DNA of 64,000 bases, from positions 21,755,968-21,819,967 of the forward strand of contig CM064657.1 of NCBI GenBank assembly GCA_032717465.1. The letters run 5' to 3'. This document shows positions 55,845 to 64,000 of the stretch, one piece after another. The notes beneath the pieces were generated by a model. That model saw only the letters and a list, made by a program, of their open reading frames with translations. It ran no database searches and was not told where the DNA came from. The position numbers and the translations under genes were made by a program. The DNA is from Coenobita brevimanus (Eukaryota; Arthropoda; Malacostraca; Decapoda; Coenobitidae). Position 1 is the first letter of the stretch. Each line of letters opens with the position of its first letter.

Positions 55845-55893
55845 TCTAACCTGGTACAGAGCTTGACTCATACAAAGATACTAATTTAGGTAA
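55845..55893 (+). mobile_element. Family D LINE 3'-tail fragment
   Basis: Plus-strand GAGCTTGACTCATACAAAGA followed by TACTAATTTAGGTAA matches the last bases of family D (GAGCTTGACTCA...AAGATACAATTAGGTAA). It lies just outside the 5' end of copy 1, in opposite orientation. Confidence 0.6.
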
Positions 55894-56668
55894 TGCTGCT
55901 GGCCGTCTTGGTTCGGTACGGAGCGCCGATGTCGCACGTCTACCTCGATTGACTCCCTCTGTATGTATGTGTGTGCGTGTGTGTGTGTGGAAGGGGGAGT
56001 AGGTTGTGTGCATTGCAAATCGAATTGGATATGAACAATAATAATTTCCGGTTAAACAGAAAACCAGACATACCTTTAGGCTGAGTGATGACATGCAATT
56101 ATAATTAAATAGAATCTTTCACATATCTGGAAATCTCAATTTGTCAGCGCCATATAATAAACTTCATAATGATGAACTATTGTCCCTTTGGCTGCAAATT
56201 ACCTACTTTGCATATCATATTGGGAAACTTTGGAGGATTTTGCTGAGCTCAAGAGAAAATATGAACAACAAGAACGTTATTAAATATCGCGATTAATTTC
56301 TCTCTCAGTAATTACAAATCTCCTAATTTATTCAACTGTGGACGAACGAACAAAACTGGACAAAAGAACTTACCACCATTAAAGGGCAAAACCATTATCG
56401 TTTTAATCGTTTCGGTAAATCGCCTTCCCTACTTGAATTTTTGCGACGACGAAACGAAGCGATTGAAATGAAAGGACTTATGAGGAAAGAGTGTGTTAGT
56501 GACTGGTAACAGACACGAAATGTAGAGACTGAGGTAAAGCACAGGGTAAAGCCCGGTTGTAAAGGGTTTAATATTTCTTTGGTGTTGTCTGTTATTTTCC
56601 TTAACGAGGGAGTAAATGGGAGCGAATTCGTTTGATTTCTCCCACTTAAGAACAACCTTTCACTGAAG
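55894..56668. other. Intergenic DNA, no gene seen
   Basis: AT-rich, with a short (TG)n at about 55965-55988. No coding signal. Confidence 0.4.
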
Positions 56669-57530
56669 CAAGGCCGTGCGCAGGAATTTTGTAAAGGGGG
56701 GGGGGTATAAAAAAAAACACTATTATCATAACATAGTTTATTAAATTCATTTCATTCATTCTTTCATTCATTCATCATCTAATCCTGTGTTACCCCATGA
56801 AAAGCGTAGGAGCCCGGAACTAGGTAAGTTGGTCCTGACATTTAAGCTGAGAGTGACCAGCCTCACTCATCCCAGAGCGGCATTACGCGAGCAATTAACC
56901 TCAACCATCCTTTGAATGTAAACTTGCACAGGCTGAATCCGATTGAAGCGTCTTAATTACCCATTAAACTATGTAATGCAATACGGTAAACTTAGGTTCC
57001 GTAACTGACTAAAGTACTGAAAGGGTACAAACTCAGGGTAATTTACGTACTGAATTCTACAGAACCTTGGAAGTGAAACAAAGAATTTGGTCGTCTACTT
57101 GACATCTTCACTAAAAAAAAAAAAAAAAAAAAAAAAAAAGCAAAAGAAAACACAATCACTCGCTGATTCCTGGCCTTACACTAACTCACTCTGCACAGAA
57201 GTATCGTCTATATAACCTTACGAAACATCCTAGAAATCTCCACTACGTTCTACACACTTCCAATTTTTTTAAAAGCCTTCCATGATCTTCTATTTATTCT
57301 TCTCTGTAATAAAACATTCTAGGACCTTCGTGAAACTTCTTATTTAGTTCTTTCTTAAATTTTCTAGAACTTTTAAACTTGTTTTCGTCTATTTTTCTAT
57401 CTGGTAACATTCTTAACAGAATTTAATTCATTTAGTGAGTTGCGTTTTCAATATTATTTTCACTCGAATATTTCATTCTTTCCAAATGGGGGGTTAAACC
57501 TCCAAAACCCCCCTTGTGTGCACGACCTTG
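56669..57530. mobile_element. Candidate non-autonomous DNA element with TIRs
   Basis: Left end CAAGGCCGTGCGCAGG (56669-) and right end read inward CAAGGTCGTGCACACA (from 57530) match over about 14 bp with two or three differences, followed on both sides by G/C-run sequence. The interior (862 bp) is AT-rich and has no transposase. Flanks CACTGAAG and CCTTAAAG share only 5 of 8 bases, so a hAT-type duplication is possible but eroded. Confidence 0.5.
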
Positions 57531-57589
57531 CCTTAAAGCTTATAATTAGAAATCCATATTTATATATCTCTCTAGCTGTCTGTCTATCT

Positions 57590-57692
57590 ATATATCTATA
57601 TCTCTCTATGTCTATCTATCTATCTATATCTCTCTATGTCTATCTATCTATCTATATCTATCTATGTCTATCTATCTATCTATTTATCTATC

Positions 57693-57733
<41 letters not shown>
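57590..57733. repeat. (TATC)n and (AC)n compound microsatellite
   Basis: Irregular CTAT/TATC repeats at about 57590-57698, then (AC)n to 57733. The AC tract truncates the adjacent transposase relic. Confidence 0.9.
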
Positions 57734-57734
<1 letters not shown>

Positions 57735-57737
<3 letters not shown>

Positions 57738-59640
57738 GCATCCACTTGGAGCCCTTTGCTTTGGACTCGTTTGAATCTTTTCCCTGGGCGTCTCGTCGGG
57801 TTGGCCGTCATTTCTCGCATCTCTTCGTCATTAACGCTGTCATCAAGCAATGCAAAACAGATCAGGTCTTCTGAGATATACCACAGGTGACGGAGCATAG
57901 CCTGGTAAACTATGATGTCCTTGGCAGGCTGATATCATATTTAGGTGCTTTGATGGCGACTGGAGCCTTGTGCCATCGACGCACGTGTACGAGACTCACA
58001 AAGAGGGCCATACGGCGCAGTCTCTGCCACTCTTGGTGACTGAGTTTGGAGAACTGGGACTGAAATAGAGCTATCGTCAAGCAGTATATAGCTTTTGCCA
58101 TCCGCCTGGCCTGATGATATATGCTCCTGGAGGCGAAAGCTTGTGATGTCCTAAATCTCCCCAGAGGTATAGGAGGCTCAATTGAAGTAGCTCTTCATAA
58201 TCCTCTGCAGGATGGTTTCCGATTCTTGGGATATTGTGTAGAAAATCCATTACCTTGAGTTGCCTTTGTGAGAGTCAGGCATCGTCATTAATTGTGTCTT
58301 TAGTGACTGGGGGACTGTCAAACGTATCCAACTGATAGTGGTTCATTGATGGCCAAGCCTCCTTGAATCTTTTGAAAAGCGGGATTTCAGGGCCAGGTGA
58401 TTTTCCTAGGCACACGACAAAGACATCCTTGAGGAGAACTTCATGAACATGATGACGGCAAGGTAGCCACAGAAAAGATCGCCTCAACTCCTCCAAACGC
58501 ACACATGCCCCATGCATTAGCCCTGTGTTTGACGCTGTCGTGTCGAACACCAGGCCTATGATTTTATCCTCAATCCCTGCTGAGGTGAGAGCTTGATGGA
58601 CTGCATTTGCCACTTGTACTGTTCCTTTTCTTATTTTTGGTACTCCCAAAACCTCTTCCACGCCATCTCCAGCCACTAAAACAATAATCTGATCAAATGG
58701 GTTGTAGTTGCGTCAGACATCAGGAAGTAGTTTTGAGTACCAGTGCAGATGCGGTCGAGGCTGATGTTGATCAGAAAAAAAAAAAAAAAAAATCTGGGTC
58801 CCTGCCACTGGCTGAGCCTTTTGGTGGAGGCGTTGGACTGTGCTCTTCAAAGGAACCTTGTCAAGACTGAGACCCATGGATTTTGCAGTCGCAGAATAGG
58901 ATTCTGTTGCCTGCTTAACAGAAAGGCCCTCACGATCCCAAATCGTTGCCAGGTCTATGTCACTAATACTCTCTTTCAGACGATCATTTCGTGGAGCTTT
59001 TGGGGGGGGTCTGGTCCACAGGCAACGGCTTCGTCATCATCAGCCGACGACGTGCTACTGGTGTCACAGAATGCTTTCCCTGTGACTCCAACAACTAGGG
59101 CCTCTTCTAATTCTCGGTGGTGAACTCGCTTTAGAGAAGTTTCCTTTTCATGCCGCTTTTATGTACTGTAGTTAAACTGAATTTACAATCCTCAGTGCCC
59201 ATATAACTCGCTTGTGGATCAGTCCTTTGAGAAATGAGAAATTTCTTCTCTTCAGGAGGGATATTGCGCCTATTCAGGGCATCAGTGCAGGCAATATCAA
59301 AAATATCCCCCATTTCAGCCAAAAATACCTCCCGCTGGATGCTGTAGCTCATTCCAATATCGTTCTTGTTTCTATGTAAGTTTCTGTAACTCATAATCAA
59401 TTATTTCAATTTAGTTGAAGCGAGAGTGAAGGTAGTTGCCATATTTGAGTTGGCTCTAGACTGCACTTCTAAGACAGCCGTTATTACAGCCTTGATGCTT
59501 AGTAAATCTGTCTTCTTTTGGATGTGGAGATGATAAAAGAAGAGGAGTAACACATTCATAACACTTGGTAAACGAGATTTACCCAGCTCAGATATTGGAG
59601 ACTTTTCACGAAGCCACACATTGGTATCTGACCTTGTCGG
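57735..59640 (-). pseudogene. Transposase-like protein of the 'FDTTASNTG' type, degenerate
   Basis: Minus-strand relic of a protein type found widely in cnidarian and arthropod genomes as uncharacterised transposon-like proteins. In order: 59401-59619 with LPSVMNVLLLFFYHLHIQKK; 59131-59400; 58275-58676 with KGTVQVANAVHQALTSAGI, then GLVFDTTASNTGLMHGACV and LPCRHHVHEVLLKDVF, the family core; 57910-58101 with MAKAIYCLTIALFQSQFSKL; 57735-57898 with LRHLWYISEDLICFALLDDS. An Asp in FDTT and the CRHH cluster suggest a DDE-type nuclease fold, but this is inference. Stops and frameshifts separate the parts and a poly(A) run interrupts it at about 58774. No TIRs identified. Confidence 0.65.
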
Positions 59641-59844
59641 CGCAATTATCTAGAAAAAAGTGGTCAAAGGTCGGGACCTCTAAATATGATCAGATCAAGT
59701 AAAAAAAACACACAGAAAATGTTATCCACAACCCCCTCTGGACAAGACACAAGCAGCCAGATCCTATTAAAATAATAAAGTTGGGACACTCTAATATACA
59801 TACACATCCATCTGTCTATCTATATCTCTTTCTATGTCTAACTA

Positions 59845-60126
<282 letters not shown>

Positions 60127-60154
60127 TGAGGGAAAGTAAAAAATTATCCACACT
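60127..60154 (+). repeat. mariner left terminal inverted repeat
   Basis: Begins TGAGGGAAAGT; partner at 61397-61424. Confidence 0.9.
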
Positions 60155-60194
60155 CTTGTTTCTGAAATTTATGAAAACAAAAGCAGGGGTTGAA

Positions 60195-61281
60195 AAATTA
60201 CATAATTTTTCTACATAGTCTCCTTGCTTTTTGATGTACTTCTTCTTGTGGTCCACAAGCTTGCTTATCCCATCGGAGAAGGTTTTCGGCTGGTCGCACA
60301 GCCATTTATGCACCATTTCCTGCACTTCTTTGTTCATAGCAAATCGACGACCTCGTAAAGCATCTTTAAGCTGTCCAAAGAGGTGATAGTCGGATGGGGC
60401 GACATCTGGACTGTATGCGGCACCTCAAAGCCCAATTTTTCAATGGTTTCAACGGTGTGGGCGGCCGTATGTGGGCATGCATTGTCGTGCAGCAACAACA
60501 CATGCTTTGACAATAGGTGTCAGCGTTTGGTGCGAATTGCTGGCTTCAGTTGGTTGGCCAGGATTTCACTGTAGCCTACACTGGTGACTGTAGACCCCTT
60601 TTCCAGGTAATGTTCCAGTATAGGCCCTTTTGAGTCCCCCAAAACGGTTAGCATCACTTTTCCTGCGGAAGGTTGAGTCTTGAATTTCTTCGTCGTTGAC
60701 GATCCCGGGTGTTTCCACTCCATGCTCTGCCTTTTGGATTCTGGCTCAAAGTGATGGACCCAAGTCTCATCTCCTGTGACTGTTCTCTCCAAAAAAGCTT
60801 CGCTTTCATCGTTGTAGCAGTCGAGTAAGCGTTGACGAATCTCCCCACGATTGCACTTATGCTCTTCGATAAGCTCCCTCGGCACTCATCTCGCAAAGAC
60901 TTTATGGAAGCGAAGCTTGTCGTGGATAATTTCGTATGTAGAACCATAACTAATATGCAGAGAACATGCCAACTCATTGATGGTCACGCGTAAGTTCGCC
61001 AGAATCATCTCTCGTGCTTGTTGAATCTTCACGTCAGTGGTGGAGATTGATGGGCATCCTGCTTCCTCTACCTGCTTCATGCTTGTCCGGCCATTTTTGA
61101 ACATCTCGATCCATTCATACACACTTCTACGTGGTAGAGCGCTGTCCTCGTATTGCACTGAATGCCTGCGATGAATTTCGGCCCATGACACACCTTCAGA
61201 CCAGAGGAATCGAATTACTGATCTCTGTTCTTCCTTGGTGCACACTGCCAGTGGAGCGGCCATGTTTACTCTGTAACACAA
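60195..61281 (-). pseudogene. mariner transposase (DD34D type), several lesions
   Basis: Cut-and-paste transposase. The N-terminal DNA-binding half is at 60886-61281 (VIRFLWSEG, MFKNGRTSM, a helix-turn-helix region with INELACSLHISYGSTYEII), ending at a TGA after HKVFAR. The same frame continues at 60520-60885 with RELIEEHKCNR and the first catalytic block TGDETWVHHFEPESKRQ. A second TGA follows IRTKR; the next segment reads LLLHDNACPHTA (second aspartate). A frameshift then separates the [13 protein letters not shown] block (third aspartate, near 60400) from FEV. The C-terminus ([27 protein letters not shown]) is at about 60195-60337. All three catalytic aspartates can be found, but the protein is not made in one piece. 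Confidence 0.92.
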
Positions 61282-61396
61282 AAAAGAAAAATGGAGCGAT
61301 TAACATCAAACCTCGGTTACTTAACCACAAGAGTACCACCTTTTAGCACGCGAGCGCTGAAGGCTGTGCGGCCAGCCTAAAGGAACTTATGGCGAA

Positions 61397-61424
61397 AGTG
61401 CGGAAAATTTTTGACTTTCCCTCG
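61397..61424 (-). repeat. mariner right terminal inverted repeat
   Basis: Reads CGAGGGAAAGTC inward from TA at 61425-61426. Confidence 0.9.
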
Positions 61425-61429
61425 TATAT

Positions 61430-62300
61430 TATGTCATCAGCCATTGCAAGTCCACTGTTGAACAAGGGCCTCCCCCCAGCCTTCTCCACAATTACCTTGA
61501 CTGAGCCAATCTTTGCTACGTTTTGCCTGCAAACTTCTCTGTCTCATCTCTCCATCTACTGTCTGGCCTTTTTCTGCTAGGCTTACAGTCTCTAGGAGTT
61601 CAGGCAGTCAGCCACTTGCTGCATCGGTTATCTCTTATTCTTGCTGCATGACCTGCCCACCTCCATTTCTGTTCTTTGATAACTTCTATTATGTCTGACT
61701 TTAGACTGCTCTCGCATCCAAGCTGATCTTTACCTGTCGCTTAAAGATATTCCGAACACTGACCTCATTGCTTTATGAGAACAGATTAGTTTTTTCATCG
61801 ATTTTTTTTTTCAGTTTCCAGATCTCACAACCATACATCATAACCATGATTATACATTCGTCATTTACTTTTCGTATCATACATATTGGCAAGCTACTTT
61901 TCTTAATGTCTCTATGTTTACCGGAAGCCTTCCATCCAGTTGTAATGTATCTTTTTATTTCGTTATCATGGTCTTTCATTAGTTTTACCATGTGCCCAAA
62001 GTAATTTTACTCCTTGACTTCTTCAAGAATTTCTCTGCTTATTCTGATGTCACTCTTTGGTGTATTTGGATTAAACATTACTTTTACTCCGGTTCATCTT
62101 TAGCCCTACAGTACTTTAAGTCTCTATTTAGGTCATTCAACATTTCTTGCATTGTCTCTCCTGTTTCTGAGATTAGGACAATGTCATCTGCAGTTCTTAA
62201 ATGGTTTAAGTGTTTTCCATCTATGTTTACTCCCTTTTATCCCAGTGTAACGTTCTGAAAATACTTTCTATACATGCTGCAGATAAAATTGGTGAAATTG
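61430..62300 (-). pseudogene. RTE-like LINE RT C-terminal fragment (family G)
   Basis: Minus-strand relic. From the 5' side: a catalytic-box remnant TADDIVLISETGE with QEMLNDLNRD near 62120-62200; EIKRYITTGWKASGKHRDI and MMYGCEIWKLKKK at 61773-61991; then VIKEQKWRWAGHAARIRDNR near 61640-61690; and GEALVQQWTCNG at the end near 61445. This order is that of RTE-type LINE proteins. Frameshifts and stops throughout. The mariner's right end abuts its 3' end. Confidence 0.75.
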
Positions 62301-63330
62301 TATTTTGCTGAAGCACGCCCTTCTCCATGTTATTTTTTTCCGAGTCGTTATGTAATTTAACTGTAGCAGTTCCCTTTGACCCTCCCCCCCCTACCTTTTT
62401 TTAAGTAAACAATATACTTCGGTGATAAATGTGCTAAATTATCCTATGATATAGTTCAATTGACAAACCAAAGTAAAAATTTGGAGATACAAGTCTTCAA
62501 AGTTGCACAAAAAGAGGTTGATGGCGTGCGAGCCTTGAGTGGCCGTTATGTCATAAACGGTTCTTCTGAATAGCCAAGCTTTGTTTCGTTATGGCCAAGT
62601 CAGCAAAAAAATCACCATTGGTGCTTTGTTCCACTGTGCAAGAACATAAGTACCGTAGAATCGCACCAGAAAAAAAATAAAATAATCTCTGTTCCAAGAG
62701 AAATGAAAACCAGGAAGCTGTGATGACGTGCAGCGCTTCGGGAGTATCCCATCACAAAGGGCACCTCCAATTGTTGCGAGGCGGTGTGAGAAAGTACCGA
62801 ATCGGCACTTTTAAATGGAAAATATAATTTTTATCACCATGTATATTCATACACACTGAAATACGAACAAAAATTTGTGCCTAATGTGACTGTCAATAAA
62901 AAATATCAGGTTTCAGAACTAAAACGTGCTAAAGTTTGCAGATATTTACCCTTCAGATTTCCAACACGCATTGACAGACTTCCATGTTGCATAAATATTG
63001 ATTTAAAACACAGATAAATGTATTTGCACTATAAATCAATATTTACACAAAAAAGAAGTCTGTCAAGGCGAGTTCAAGCTAGAGGTGAAACACTTCCGCA
63101 ACTTTAACAAATTTTTGCTCTGAATGACATTTTATTAATAGTCAAATTTTAAACAAATTTACCGAATTTCAGATAATTAGGTGTGTATGAACCTATTCAG
63201 TGATAAAAATTATAAGAGCCCAACATAAACAGCTTATGCTAACCTAACAGTCATCTGTCAAGCAAAATCAACCCTAACTGATAGGGATGTGAAAATTTTA
63301 TTCTCCAGATCAGACTGGCTGTTACTAAAG
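62301..63330. other. Intergenic DNA, no gene seen
   Basis: AT-rich, no coding or repeat feature I can support. Confidence 0.4.
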
Positions 63331-63337
63331 CCACGTT

Positions 63338-63390
63338 TTTGTCGTCCAGGCTGGAGCTTGGGATTCGAAGCGCATCTTGGGGCGCTTGGT
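63338..63390 (+). repeat. Short direct repeat V, copy 1
   Basis: Reads GTTTTTGTCGTCCAGGCTGG and then GGGATTCGAAGCGC. A diverged copy in the same orientation is at 63962-64000, cut by the window end. Confidence 0.6.
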
Positions 63391-63506
63391 TTCTGTCCAC
63401 AAAAACAAGTTCAGGATATGTTGAACCGAAAAATTACACTTGCCGGCCGCAGTATAAACAGAGGGATTCGCCAAAGATCATCATCTGACGAATATGCAGT
63501 TTACAC

Positions 63507-63850
63507 GTTTTTTTTTTTTTTTTATGTGACCGACTCTGGGCATAGGCTTCACAGCCTGCTTTCAAGGCCCAGTAGTCCTCCCACGTACCGCACACCTCTA
63601 CATGTCACCACTTCGGCGCTAACACCCACCGTCCATACTGAATACATGCTAGGGCTGTCTCATACAGGACTGGTGTATTGGTATTAGCGGGGGTATTTTT
63701 ACGACATGTCGGCGGGCCTTCTGGTAGATCAGTAAAGTCTGATTTTTCAGAAATTCAAATCCTTAAACTGCTCCCTGCCTCAGCGGGATTTGAACCCGGG
63801 TCCGTCAGGACTGCAAGCCAACTCTCTACCGATTGAGCCACCGCCTCCCC
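63507..63850 (-). mobile_element. tRNA-derived SINE, nearly full length
   Basis: On the minus strand a tRNA-like head at about 63776-63850 has an A-box-like TGGCTCAATCGG (63829-63840) and a B-box GGTTCAAATCC (63786-63796) with CTTGCAG between them in anticodon-loop position. The acceptor stem does not pair, so it is not a tRNA gene. The body runs about 250 bp to a poly(A) tail (plus-strand T run at 63507-63523). A second, 5'-truncated copy is at 49319-49420. Confidence 0.82.
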
Positions 63851-63961
63851 CGTAGCCCTTATTTGTGATGAAATGGGTCTATATATTGTTAATATTAGCC
63901 ACCTGCACCCTAATTTCATGTACATTGTGCTAATTTCATGATATTTATGACTTACAGCTGT

Positions 63962-64000
63962 GTTTTTGTTGTCCAAGCTGGACCTAGGAATTCGAAGTGC
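63962..64000 (+). repeat. Short direct repeat V, copy 2 (partial)
   Basis: GTTTTTGTTGTCCAAGCTGG followed by GGAATTCGAAGTGC; matches 63338-63390 and is cut by the end of the window. Confidence 0.55.

Noticed and set aside
63776..63850. tRNA gene on the minus strand
   Set aside because: A-like and B boxes are present but the acceptor arms do not pair and the sequence continues into a SINE body with a poly(A) tail.

Overview
The window looks like nuclear DNA of an arthropod, most probably a decapod crustacean. The basis is the very high load of dinucleotide microsatellites, the lack of compact host genes, and LINE, piggyBac and mariner proteins of types common in decapod assemblies. The species-level guess is inference. 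I recognise no intact host protein-coding gene and no structural RNA gene. Almost every long reading frame belongs to a mobile element.

Layout. 1-2330: AT-rich DNA with a possible LTR-like promoter/poly(A) segment. 2335-7440: a 21-bp minisatellite split by two LINEs, an RTE-like copy lacking its RT domain (+) and a Jockey/CR1-like copy (-). 7.4-11.7 kb: microsatellites, dispersed repeats and a long polypyrimidine tract. 11.87-15.29 kb: one RTE-like LINE with a second copy of the same family inserted in it in the opposite orientation, marked by a 9-bp target duplication. 15.34-18.81 kb: a complete piggyBac element with TTAA duplications and terminal inverted repeats (TIRs) and one nonsense codon in its transposase. 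18.8-25.4 kb: repeats and a TIR-bounded segment. 25.4-27.9 kb: an imperfect palindrome with arms of about 1.1 kb. 28-33 kb: minisatellite, inverted repeats, a hAT transposase relic and a LINE relic. 33.45-37.34 kb: a short DNA transposon (8-bp TSD) filled by two LINE fragments.

37.9-49.9 kb is the most informative part. A dispersed repeat ('R') at 37.90-38.03/44.73-44.96 kb carries a second piggyBac with a full-length transposase ORF, itself split by a Jockey/CR1-like LINE. An inverted copy of R at 47.63-49.92 kb lacks the piggyBac but carries a different 1.9-kb insertion with a 9-bp duplication. Each R copy is therefore the empty-site control for the other. The 1.9-kb insert holds a coding-like minisatellite which is itself interrupted by a SINE fragment.

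50-64 kb: LINE tails, a nearly complete CR1-like LINE (one long frame joining ORF1, endonuclease and RT), a candidate hAT-like non-autonomous element, a degenerate transposase of the 'FDTTASNTG' type, a complete but mutated mariner with TIRs, an RTE-like LINE relic and a tRNA-derived SINE. The genes do not form a pathway. What the window records is the order in which transposons landed on one another. All calls come from reading the sequence; no database search was run.
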